Part shown: piece after piece, positions 1-6,888 of the stretch
Layout of the letters: each line of letters begins with the position of its first letter
Position numbering within the stretch: position 1 is the first letter of the stretch
Source: Candidatus Cloacimonadota bacterium
GTDB lineage: Bacteria; Cloacimonadota; Cloacimonadia; Cloacimonadales; WRIO01
DNA length: 9,758 nucleotides
Assembly (NCBI GenBank): GCA_009782695.1
Contig: WRIO01000020.1
Span: 1-9,758, forward strand
Direction of reading: 5' to 3'
Translations under genes and position numbers: made by a program
Notes under the pieces: model-generated
What the model saw: the letters and a program-made list of their open reading frames with translations, nothing else
What the model was told of the DNA's origin: nothing
Database searches by the model: none

Positions 1-117
1 TGGAGATAAATTTTTAACCACCCCGTCCGCTGTCGCGTCCACCCCTCCCAATTGGATGGGAATATTCTGGATTCTTCGCTTCGCTCAGAATGACAGCAAG
101 CGTTTGTATCGGACGGG
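1..117. repeat. Gene-free repeat-like DNA left of the MITE-like element
   Basis: No coding region is supported here. A short open frame crosses the left edge and stops near position 121, but it has no recognisable protein features. The stretch contains a pyrimidine-rich part (about 20-50), the palindrome CCAATTGG near 49-56, and an imperfect palindrome at 71-91 in which ATTCT pairs with AGAAT around an inner GC-TTC-GC. This resembles dispersed palindromic intergenic repeats seen in many bacterial genomes. No second copy lies in this window, so calling it a repeat is inference. Confidence 0.35.
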
Positions 118-270
118 TTCGTAGGGAACGATGCCATGTCCAACTTCGTTGGGAGTTACAAGTTTCTAGTTACAAATGACAAGTTATGGTGTCCTGCGGA
201 CTGATTTTTAAACGAACATCGTTCCGTTTTTATCGGTGCGAAGCGCACCACATTTTGCCTTCCCTACGAA
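118..270 (+). mobile_element. MITE-like element with 11-bp terminal inverted repeats
   Basis: The left end TTCGTAGGGAA (118-128) is the exact reverse complement of the right end TTCCCTACGAA (260-270), bounding a 153-bp non-coding unit. Inside are two compact hairpins: CCAAC-TTC-GTTGG (140-152) and GGTGCG-AAG-CGCACC (235-249). Positions 118-227 recur in inverted orientation at 6889-6998 with only two differences (positions 139 and about 182) and no gap. No transposase is encoded and no clear target-site duplication flanks the ends. Small size, terminal inverted repeats and a second copy fit a miniature inverted-repeat transposable element or a REP-like unit. The element ends 26 bases before the rimO start and may supply part of its upstream region. 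Confidence 0.5.
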
Positions 271-282
271 AATATTTATCAT
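255..282 (+). promoter_or_regulatory. Weak promoter candidate for rimO
   Basis: TTGCCT (255-260) and TATCAT (277-282) are separated by 16 bases and resemble sigma70 -35 and -10 boxes. Transcription would start only about 8 bases before the rimO ATG, leaving almost no leader. The -35-like box sits in the end of the MITE-like element, so the element could have donated half of the promoter. The match is modest and may be chance. Confidence 0.25.
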
Positions 283-296
283 AAAAAAGAGAGAAA

Positions 297-1607
297 ATGA
301 CAGAAAAGAAGCGGTATCACATAGTCAGCTTAGGTTGTCCTAAAAATCTGGTAGATAGCGAAGTATTTTCGGCGATATTTACGAAAACCGGGTATAAACA
401 GACTACCCAGAGCAAAGAGGCAGAGATAGTGCTGATCAATACTTGCAGCTTCATCGAAGTGGCTCGTGCCGAAGCTATCAATGAGATATTAAAGATAGCT
501 CAGCTAAAGCAGAAAAACCTAAAGACCTTGATAGTGACGGGATGCTTGGTAAAGCAGCACAGACAGGAGCTAGCTGCTGAAATCCCAGAGGTCGACCACT
601 GGATAGACCTAAAAGACTTTGAAACCCTTTACAAAATCTTATCACCCCAGTCTTTACAGTGTCAGAAGCCGAACCGCAGGCTGATGACCCCCTGTCATTA
701 TGCGTATCTGCGTATATCAGACGGCTGTGACAACCGCTGTGCTTATTGCACTATCCCAAATATCCGAGGAGGTCTAAAATCAGAACCTATCGAAGCCCTA
801 ATAAAAGAAGCGGAATATCTGGCAAGCAAAGGCGTGGTAGAGCTGATCATCACAGCCCAAGACACCACGATGTATGGGGTAGACCTTTATGGTAAACCTA
901 TGCTGGTCGAACTGCTACGGCAAATAGAAGCCCTAAACGCCTTTCCGTGGATACGGCTAATGTATCTGCACCCTGCCCACCTCACGCACCAGATGATCAG
1001 AGAGCTACGGACTCTAATAACGCTACTGCCCTATTTCGATCTACCCTTGCAACACACCGAGACAGAGATATTAGAGAAAATGAACCGAAAAATAGACAAA
1101 CCAAAAACCAAAAGGCTATACAACTACATCCGAAAAATATTCCCTGATAGTGCCATACGCACCACCCTTATCGTTGGGTTTCCCGGTGAAGACAGGAGTG
1201 CCTTTACCCAGCTGGAAAATATTTTGAAGAAATACCCTTTTGAGAGATTAGGGGTCTTTGTATATTCAAAAGAAGAGGACACACCCGCAGCTAAATTTAC
1301 CCCACAAGTCGAGCTCGATGAGGCTCTCTGGCGGCAAGATAGGATCCTAAAACGGCAGCGAGTATATTCAGCTGATTTTTTAAAAAAGTTTGTCGGGAAG
1401 ACGCTAGAAGTGATCATAGACAAAAAGGTGCAGGACGCCAACTATAAATATGTGGGAAGGTCGTTCCTCGACGCACCTGATATAGACGGATGCGTGTATA
1501 TATCTGACGGTGATTTTCAGGTGGGAGAGATAGTAAATGTAAGGATAACAGACTCTATGGAATATGATTTGGAAGGGGTTCAGTCAAATTTACTTAAAGA
1601 AACATAA
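297..1607 (+). CDS. rimO: Ribosomal protein S12 methylthiotransferase RimO
   Basis: This radical-SAM enzyme adds a methylthio group to a conserved aspartate of ribosomal protein S12 in the cytoplasm. The 436-residue length is normal for the family. The N-terminal MTTase domain shows SLGCPKNLVDSE (11-22) with cluster cysteines C14, C50 and C83. The radical-SAM core has C144-x3-C148-x2-C151 in CDNRCAYCTIP, followed by IRG. The C-terminal TRAM-like segment (about 365-430) ends in VNVRITDSMEYDLEG. The SLGCPKNLVDSE signature separates RimO from the tRNA enzyme MiaB. The ATG at 297 follows only a weak purine-rich ribosome site (AGAGAG, 288-293). The stop codon is one base from the dinG start, so the two are probably co-transcribed. 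All six cluster cysteines are present. Confidence 0.96.
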   Translation: MTEKKRYHIVSLGCPKNLVDSEVFSAIFTKTGYKQTTQSKEAEIVLINTCSFIEVARAEAINEILKIAQLKQKNLKTLIVTGCLVKQHRQELAAEIPEVDHWIDLKDFETLYKILSPQSLQCQKPNRRLMTPCHYAYLRISDGCDNRCAYCTIPNIRGGLKSEPIEALIKEAEYLASKGVVELIITAQDTTMYGVDLYGKPMLVELLRQIEALNAFPWIRLMYLHPAHLTHQMIRELRTLITLLPYFDLPLQHTETEILEKMNRKIDKPKTKRLYNYIRKIFPDSAIRTTLIVGFPGEDRSAFTQLENILKKYPFERLGVFVYSKEEDTPAAKFTPQVELDEALWRQDRILKRQRVYSADFLKKFVGKTLEVIIDKKVQDANYKYVGRSFLDAPDIDGCVYISDGDFQVGEIVNVRITDSMEYDLEGVQSNLLKET

Positions 1608-1608
1608 T

Positions 1609-4584
1609 ATGACAGAAAAAGATTATAAATTTCCCTTTGTGGTGGTAGATATAGAGACCACGGGGCTTAGCTATCATGAGGCAGAGATCATCGAGATAGG
1701 TGCTATCAGGTTTCATGCAGACGGCAGTAGGGACAGTTTTTCGAGCTTTATCAAGCCTCAGAAACCTGTGCCGCTGTTTATTTACACGCTTACCAAGATA
1801 AAAGAAGATGACTTGCGGCACGCAGACAAGGCGAATAAGGTTTTGCAAGATTTTAGTGATTTTTTGACCGATGAGGACATTTTAGTTTGCCACAATGTGG
1901 AATTTGATATCTCCTTTTTAAATCATCATCTGGCGAAGCATAGATTAGAAAAGCTCTATCATCCTGTGATAGACACTCTGGTGGTGTCGCATATATTTTT
2001 TCCCTTTTTGAAGTCCCATGCGTTAGGGGCGATAGCAAACTATTTTGAGATAAATTTTCTAAATGCACACAGGGCTATCTGTGACGCCGAAGTCACAGGG
2101 ATTGCCTTCTCAAAAATGACCGATTTTATAGTGGACAAGATAAAGCCAGAGCACCTAAACTTTATCATCATAGTCCTAGAATACTGCGCCAAAGCCGATC
2201 AGGGAAAAAACAAGTTCCTAAAAGTAGAAAAAGAAAGCTATCTTTTACAGTATTTACAGGGCTTGCAAAAACATATCATAAAATACGCTCTGACAAAACC
2301 TTATAGCGGTGAAAACCCCTATGTCTTTGAGCATTTTAATTTTATAGAACGCAAAAACGGGCAAACTTCTGCCACAGACCCCTATACTATCCAAAATATT
2401 TTCTGTGAGAATGGATACTTCTCGAAAACCTTTGAAAAATACGAGCTCCGGTCTGGTCAGATAGAGATGGCAGAGGCTGTGCTACATGCCTTTGAGAATG
2501 AGGAATATCTGCTGGTGGAGGCAGGAACAGGCGTCGGGAAGTCGCTTGCTTATATCATACCTGCTCTGCTTTTTTCTCTAAAAAATGGGAAGAAAATAGT
2601 TATATCCACGAACACGAAAAACCTGCAAGAACAGCTGCTTTTCAAGGATATACCACTTGTGCTAAAAGCGGTGGATCTCGACCTAACCGCAGTGCTGGTA
2701 AAGGGGCGTGAGAACTATCTGTGCCTGCGTAAATGGCAAGAAATCTACGAAGCCTTCCAGTTGCGGCAAGCAAATATCACTATGTCACCGCAAGAAGCTA
2801 TGGGGGTGACCTATCTTTATTTCTGGATAAATCACACACAGACAGGCGATGTAAACGAGAATTATGGCTTCCAAACCTCGAGGTATAGCCATATCTGGAA
2901 AAGAATATCATCCGATAGGCACCTCTGTTTGGGCAGAAAATGCCGCCACCATAGCAGGTGCTTCCTGGCAAATGTGCGGGCAAAAGCAGAGACTGCGAAC
3001 CTGATAGTCATCAACCATTCGCTCCTGTTCTCCGATTTTCAAGCAGAAAAGCCAACCCTGGGAGAGATAGACTATCTGATATTTGACGAGGGGCACAACC
3101 TGCTAAACTCAGCTGCCAACTATCTGGGGTTTTCCCTGTCTTTTTCCGATGTGCAAGGCTTTTTAAACACTATCTATTGCCTGCGAAACGGTTACCAGTC
3201 AGGCATGCTACCAAACCTGAAAAACTCTGCTATGCGAAGCTCTATCCCTGAAAAAGAAAAAGAAAGTTTGGTGACCCTACTCGATGATCTAGCCAATTTT
3301 ATGGACGACGCAAAAGACACGACAGAGAAGGCTTTTCGCACAGCAGGTGAGGTGGCAAAAACCAAAGGAAACTACAATAAATATCGGATAAAAGACCAGT
3401 CCACACTGCTGGATTTAGCATTGCTAATAGCCCAAATCACCGATATTCGCTCTTACCTCGAAAAGCTTGCTGCCCAGCTAAAGCAGATACACGGAGCTGT
3501 GCTAACCCATGAAGCAAAAAACTTCGCTGACCAAGACATTATATTGGACTTCTTGGAGCGCACCAGCGACCGTTTGGGTGCGTTGATACGCGACGCTGAC
3601 AAGCTGATAGAGCCAGATTTAGATAAATATGCCTATTGGCTGTCTGCCCTCGATATGCAGACAGAGGGCTACCCTGCTGGCGTGCTAAACTACGCACCTA
3701 TCACTGTGGACGACCTGATGCCCGATATTTTTTACCGGCGGATAAAGTCTATGGTGGTCACTTCTGCCACTATTTCTCTGCGCGGGAGCTTCAAATATTT
3801 TAAAGAGCATTTAGGCTTTGCCAAGCTGATAGCTCCACCGCAGGATACGGCTACTCCACCGCCATCTGAAAGCACCGAAAATGGCAGCCTGATAAAAAAG
3901 CTTCAGGAGAAAATAGTTCCCTCACCCTTTGATTACGACCAGCAAACTTTGGTCCTAAACGCCTCATATTTACCCGCAAACACAGACCCCTACTTCTTTC
4001 CCCAAAGTGACGCTCTGATAAAAGGCATCTTAGAAAGCAACAAAGCAGGAACCCTGATACTCTTTACCTCTTATAGCGATATGCACAAGGTTCACGAATC
4101 ACTCGAAAAGTCCTGCTTTGAAAGCGATACACTCTTGCTGATGCAGCGCGGCTCTAGCAATAGAAGCTCTATATTGCAACAGTTTATCGAAAACGGTAGC
4201 GCAGTGCTGCTGGGAACAAGCTCATTTTGGGAAGGAGTGGACGTGCAAGGAGAGTCACTATCACTGCTCATCATGTATAAGCTTCCCTTCCAAGTCCCGA
4301 CAGAACCTATCGTGGAAGCGTATCTGGAAAAGCTGGAAAAAGAAGGAAAACAGTCCTTCCTGCACTATTCACTGCCAAATGCACTGCTCAAAATGCGACA
4401 AGGTATAGGCAGGTTGATCAGAAGCAAAACCGACAAAGGCGTGATACTGATACTCGACAACCGCATTTACCAAAAAACTTACGGGAAATATTTCCAAGAA
4501 ATCACACCTACAAAAATCCAAAAAATGAATAACCATACCGAAACTATCACGGCAATCACAAAGAAATTAGAAATTAGAAATTAG
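1609..4584 (+). CDS. dinG: DinG-type helicase fused to a DnaQ-like exonuclease
   Basis: This predicted 991-residue protein combines a 3'-5' exonuclease domain with an XPD/DinG-type superfamily 2 DNA helicase. Exonuclease (about 8-175): DIETTG gives D14 and E16, HNVEFD gives D100, and HRAICD gives H154 and D159, a complete DEDDh set. Helicase: Walker A EAGTGVGKS (304-312), DEGH box (493-496, usually DEAH), TSAT motif III near 716-722, FWEGVD near 873, and QGIGRLIR ending at 938. Four cysteines (C372, C440, C445, C451), with C-x4-C-x5-C spacing in the last three, match the iron-sulfur pattern of E. coli DinG. I chose the ATG at 1609, one base after the rimO stop, over an upstream ATG at 1564 that would overlap rimO by 44 bases and add 15 residues with no domain content. 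The last residues (LEIRN) and stop are encoded by a GAAATTA repeat. The role is likely repair or resolution of unusual DNA structures. Confidence 0.93.
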   Translation: MTEKDYKFPFVVVDIETTGLSYHEAEIIEIGAIRFHADGSRDSFSSFIKPQKPVPLFIYTLTKIKEDDLRHADKANKVLQDFSDFLTDEDILVCHNVEFDISFLNHHLAKHRLEKLYHPVIDTLVVSHIFFPFLKSHALGAIANYFEINFLNAHRAICDAEVTGIAFSKMTDFIVDKIKPEHLNFIIIVLEYCAKADQGKNKFLKVEKESYLLQYLQGLQKHIIKYALTKPYSGENPYVFEHFNFIERKNGQTSATDPYTIQNIFCENGYFSKTFEKYELRSGQIEMAEAVLHAFENEEYLLVEAGTGVGKSLAYIIPALLFSLKNGKKIVISTNTKNLQEQLLFKDIPLVLKAVDLDLTAVLVKGRENYLCLRKWQEIYEAFQLRQANITMSPQEAMGVTYLYFWINHTQTGDVNENYGFQTSRYSHIWKRISSDRHLCLGRKCRHHSRCFLANVRAKAETANLIVINHSLLFSDFQAEKPTLGEIDYLIFDEGHNLLNSAANYLGFSLSFSDVQGFLNTIYCLRNGYQSGMLPNLKNSAMRSSIPEKEKESLVTLLDDLANFMDDAKDTTEKAFRTAGEVAKTKGNYNKYRIKDQSTLLDLALLIAQITDIRSYLEKLAAQLKQIHGAVLTHEAKNFADQDIILDFLERTSDRLGALIRDADKLIEPDLDKYAYWLSALDMQTEGYPAGVLNYAPITVDDLMPDIFYRRIKSMVVTSATISLRGSFKYFKEHLGFAKLIAPPQDTATPPPSESTENGSLIKKLQEKIVPSPFDYDQQTLVLNASYLPANTDPYFFPQSDALIKGILESNKAGTLILFTSYSDMHKVHESLEKSCFESDTLLLMQRGSSNRSSILQQFIENGSAVLLGTSSFWEGVDVQGESLSLLIMYKLPFQVPTEPIVEAYLEKLEKEGKQSFLHYSLPNALLKMRQGIGRLIRSKTDKGVILILDNRIYQKTYGKYFQEITPTKIQKMNNHTETITAITKKLEIRN
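4563..4584 (+). repeat. GAAATTA heptamer, three tandem copies
   Basis: GAAATTA is repeated three times (4563-4583) plus a trailing G. It encodes the last residues of the dinG product and its TAG stop. A shorter copy lies at 6772-6788. The repeat appears to have extended or replaced the original end of dinG. Confidence 0.7.
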
Positions 4585-4607
4585 CGAAGTCTCAGGCAAA
4601 AAAACAC

Positions 4608-4636
4608 TTGACATTTTACCCCGATATTTATAAATA
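4608..4636 (+). promoter_or_regulatory. Sigma70-like promoter before gpsA
   Basis: A perfect TTGACA (4608-4613) is followed by an AT-rich -10 region, either TATAAA (4629-4634, spacer 15) or TAAATA (4631-4636, spacer 17). It lies in the 77-bp gap between dinG and gpsA and would start transcription about 20 bases before the gpsA ATG. This implies that gpsA-rhaD has its own promoter. No terminator hairpin separates it from dinG, so read-through is also possible. Confidence 0.6.
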
Positions 4637-4661
4637 GCGACAGCAAGAAAGAAGGATATTT

Positions 4662-5702
4662 ATGGCAAATATTTCGATAATAGGTGGTGGCAGTTGGGGT
4701 CAGGCTATGGCTCTTTTGCTTCACCGAAACACACATAAAGTAAAGGTTTGGGAATACAACGAGGCAAATGCTACCCAGCTGCAGAATGAGAGAAGGAACG
4801 ATGCCTTTTTGCAAGGCATAGTATTCCCCCCTGAGATATATTTTACGCATAAAATGACGGAGCTTTTTACAGAGCCACCACAGATAATCATCTATGCAGT
4901 GCCTTCGTCTTTTATACGCAAGACAGTGCAACAGAGCAGACCCTATATAGAGCGGGCTTTCCCCGAAAAACAAGGCAAAAAATCGGCTCTCACAGCTATC
5001 ATAAATCTGGCAAAAGGTTTAGAGGAGAACACTTTAAAACGCATGTCAGAGGTTATTCGTGAGGAGTTGCCAGCCGCTTTTGGTGATAAAATCTGCACAC
5101 TCTCGGGTCCGAGTCACGCCGAAGAGGTGGCTAGAGGCGTCCCAACAGTAGTGGTGGTGGCTGGTGACAATAAAGATACGCTTTATGAAGTGCGAAAAGA
5201 GTTTAGTAATGCGGTTTTTCGCGTGTATTCGACCTTCGATCTGGTTGGAGTGGAGATAGGTGCAGCGGTGAAAAATATCATAGCTTTAGCAGCTGGAGTG
5301 GTGGACGGATTAGGCTTTGGTGACAATACAAAAGGTGCACTGCTCACGCGTGGTTTAGCTGAGATCAAGCGACTCGGAATGGCTATGCATGCAGATATAG
5401 AGACCTTTTCAGGCTTGTCAGGTTTAGGTGATCTGGTCACCACAGCTATCAGCCAACACAGCCGAAATAGGTATGTGGGATACCAGCTGGGAAAAGGCGA
5501 AAAACTCGAAGATATTTTGAGCAAAATGGTTATGGTGGCAGAGGGTGTCATCACTACGAAAAACATACGAGAGTTAAAAGAAAAATTGCAGATATCTATG
5601 CCGATTACCGAAGAAATGTTCCAGCTTCTGTTCGAGGGTAAAGACCCCAAAGAAGCTATATTTGCCTTGATGACGAGGTCTCTAAAAAATGAAGCAGATT
5701 GA
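4662..5702 (+). CDS. gpsA: Glycerol-3-phosphate dehydrogenase [NAD(P)+]
   Basis: GpsA reduces dihydroxyacetone phosphate to sn-glycerol 3-phosphate in the cytoplasm, supplying the backbone for phospholipids. The 346-residue protein is of usual length. The N-terminal Rossmann fold opens with the glycine-rich loop GGGSWG (8-13; the family usually has GAGSWG), followed by NLAKGLE with K118 and LSGPSHAEEVARG (147-159). The C-terminal helical domain has AAVKN with the presumed catalytic K204, GLGDL with D257, and SRNRYVG (267-273). The ATG at 4662 has a good AAGGA ribosome site at 4652-4656 with five bases of spacing. Its 3' end overlaps the aldolase gene by 14 bases, indicating a two-gene operon with probable translational coupling. 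The key residues appear intact. Confidence 0.96.
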   Translation: MANISIIGGGSWGQAMALLLHRNTHKVKVWEYNEANATQLQNERRNDAFLQGIVFPPEIYFTHKMTELFTEPPQIIIYAVPSSFIRKTVQQSRPYIERAFPEKQGKKSALTAIINLAKGLEENTLKRMSEVIREELPAAFGDKICTLSGPSHAEEVARGVPTVVVVAGDNKDTLYEVRKEFSNAVFRVYSTFDLVGVEIGAAVKNIIALAAGVVDGLGFGDNTKGALLTRGLAEIKRLGMAMHADIETFSGLSGLGDLVTTAISQHSRNRYVGYQLGKGEKLEDILSKMVMVAEGVITTKNIRELKEKLQISMPITEEMFQLLFEGKDPKEAIFALMTRSLKNEAD

Positions 5703-6393
5703 AAATATTTACGCAGAAATACAACAGGTGGCAGAAGCTATGCTCCACAAAGGCTGGGCAGAAAGAAATGCGGGTAACTTCTCGCTCCGGATAGACCCCG
5801 ATTTAGCCGCTACCCTACCCGAATTTACAGAAACAAAGACTATTTATGATAAAAAAGATAAAGATCTGGCAAATGAGCATATCTCTCTGCTGATCTCGCA
5901 TTCTGGTGCAAAATGCCGCGATATAGCGAAAAATGCCACACAGCAATGCGGACTACTGGAAAGTAAAGGCGGGAAACTAACTTATCTATCCCACGCAGCA
6001 GCAGACCCAAGCTCAGAATTCCTTTGCCATCTGGCTATCCACCGCTATATCAGCCACACCAACCCGCAAATCAAAGTGGTGCTACATACACACCCAACCC
6101 ACCTCATCGCTTTTTCCCACAAATATCAGCATCTGGCGAAATATAAAATGAATAAGTTTCTGACAGGTATCATGCCAGAACTAAACGTTTTTATCCCAAA
6201 AGATATAGGAACTGTGAAATTTTTACCACCAGGAAGTCTGGAACTAGCAAAAGAAACTATCGGCGAACTAAAAGAACACGATATAGTAATATGGCAAAAG
6301 CACGGGTGCTTAGCAGTAGCAGAAACACTGTGGGACGCCTTCGACCTGATAGATATCGCAGATAAAGCAGCACAGATAGCGCTGTATCTATAA
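5689..6393 (+). CDS. rhaD: Rhamnulose-1-phosphate aldolase-like class II aldolase
   Basis: This 234-residue protein belongs to the zinc-dependent class II aldolase family. It resembles E. coli RhaD, which splits L-rhamnulose 1-phosphate into dihydroxyacetone phosphate and lactaldehyde. Visible parallels with RhaD are KGWAERNAGNFSLR (21-34), HSGAKCRD (71-78, matching the GSGKFFRN region), SSE with presumed catalytic E110, HTH giving zinc ligands H133 and H135, KHG giving H205, and FDLIDIADKAAQIAL (218-232). It is about 40 residues shorter than the 274-residue E. coli enzyme, mostly at the C-terminus. The ATG at 5689 overlaps gpsA by 14 bases, with GAGG at 5675-5678 inside gpsA as ribosome site. 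No rhamnose isomerase, kinase or transporter is nearby, so the true substrate is uncertain; another DHAP-dependent aldol or a related epimerase activity is possible. Confidence 0.72.
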   Translation: MKQIENIYAEIQQVAEAMLHKGWAERNAGNFSLRIDPDLAATLPEFTETKTIYDKKDKDLANEHISLLISHSGAKCRDIAKNATQQCGLLESKGGKLTYLSHAAADPSSEFLCHLAIHRYISHTNPQIKVVLHTHPTHLIAFSHKYQHLAKYKMNKFLTGIMPELNVFIPKDIGTVKFLPPGSLELAKETIGELKEHDIVIWQKHGCLAVAETLWDAFDLIDIADKAAQIALYL

Positions 6394-6394
6394 A

Positions 6395-6540
6395 TTTGAA
6401 ATATGGAGCACTTCGTGCAGTGCAGGACGAGCAAGCTTGTCGTTGAAGGTTGAGATATGCACATCCTTCACATTCTGCGAAGCAGACACATGTCCCACAT
6501 CGTTTTGGTGGTGTGCTTCGCACCGATGTGGCAATTCAAA
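6395..6540 (+). repeat. Palindrome-rich intergenic repeat element, copy 1
   Basis: Beginning two bases after the aldolase stop, this non-coding unit is bounded by TTTGAA (6395-6400) and its complement TTCAAA (6535-6540). It contains GCAC-TTC-GTGC (6408-6418), TCTGC-GAA-GCAGA (6474-6486), and a nested structure in which CCACATCG (6495-6502) pairs with CGATGTGG (6524-6531) around GTGC-TTC-GCAC (6513-6523). Positions 6404-6420 and 6451-6514 recur directly at 6791-6807 and 6809-6872. Relative to that copy it has 30 extra bases (6421-6450) carrying the palindrome CAAGCTTG. Positions 6510-6527 also match, inverted, part of the element at 118-270. Confidence 0.65.
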
Positions 6541-6650
6541 CGTTCTGTTCTATAATACAATACTTTACGCTGTAAAAATAACTTCGTGAGAATTTTGCAG
6601 AAACTTCTCTCATATCGCCATATATTACAATAAGTTTTATCAAGGAGTAA
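6541..6650. other. Gene-free AT-rich spacer with an isolated -10-like box
   Basis: A consensus TATAAT occurs at 6551-6556, but without a convincing -35 box (GTGGCA at 6528-6533 is poor). TTTAC-GCT-GTAAA (6564-6576) is a further triloop palindrome, and GAGAA (6588-6592) can pair with TTCTC (6605-6609). No open frame is supported. A transcript started here would run about 140 bases into the terminator at 6651-6700. Confidence 0.3.
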
Positions 6651-6700
6651 GCAAAGAGCATCGGAGAAGGTCAGACCTAGTCCGATGCTCCTTGCTTTTT
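6651..6700 (+). terminator. Strong hairpin terminator
   Basis: GCAAAGAGCATCGGA (6651-6665) pairs with TCCGATGCTCCTTGC (6681-6695) over 15 positions with a single A-C mismatch; inside, AGGT (6668-6671) pairs with ACCT (6675-6678). Five T residues follow (6696-6700). This is a classic Rho-independent form. It is the first terminator after the gpsA-rhaD pair, 258 bases beyond the aldolase stop, with the repeat element in between, so the repeat may have been inserted between an operon and its terminator. On the minus strand the mismatch becomes a G-U pair, but no T-run follows. Confidence 0.8.
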
Positions 6701-6771
6701 GGCTGTTTATATCTTTTGTTTATATGCAGTTATAGAAAATCAATATCCAAAAGTTGTGACACAAGGAAAGC

Positions 6772-6788
6772 AAATTAGAAATTAGAAA
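6772..6788 (+). repeat. GAAATTA heptamer repeat, short second copy
   Basis: AAATTA-GAAATTA-GAAA repeats the heptamer found at the end of dinG (4563-4584). It directly abuts the second copy of the palindrome-rich element, suggesting that it is one of the recurring building blocks of the intergenic mosaic. Confidence 0.55.
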
Positions 6789-6790
6789 GG

Positions 6791-6888
6791 TGGAGCACTT
6801 CGTGCAGCTGAGATAGACACATCTTTTACATTCTGCGAAGCAGACACATGTCCCACATCGTTTTGGTGGTGTCCTGCAGATAGATGTT
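6791..6888 (+). repeat. Palindrome-rich intergenic repeat, copy 2
   Basis: Positions 6791-6807 are identical to 6404-6420, and 6809-6872 match 6451-6514 with four differences; the last 40-odd bases are identical. It contains GCAC-TTC-GTGC (6795-6805) and TCTGC-GAA-GCAGA (6832-6844). Its end also forms one arm of a larger inverted pair, GGTGTCCTGC (6868-6877) with GCAGGACACC (6919-6928), which bridges into the next module. No open frame is supported. Confidence 0.65.

Noticed and set aside
947..1441. Short alternative-frame plus- and minus-strand open frames inside rimO.
   Set aside because: They are shadows of the conserved rimO frame.
4581..4973. A minus-strand open frame of 130 codons over the dinG-gpsA gap.
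   Set aside because: It is antisense to the gpsA N-terminus and promoter; its composition looks like noise.
5183..5650. A minus-strand open frame of 155 codons within gpsA.
   Set aside because: It lies entirely antisense to conserved gpsA coding sequence and shows no recognisable protein features.
6126..6523. Minus-strand open frames of 112 and 88 codons across the aldolase end and the repeat.
   Set aside because: They are antisense to a well-supported aldolase gene, have low-complexity Ser/Cys-rich content and lack a ribosome site.
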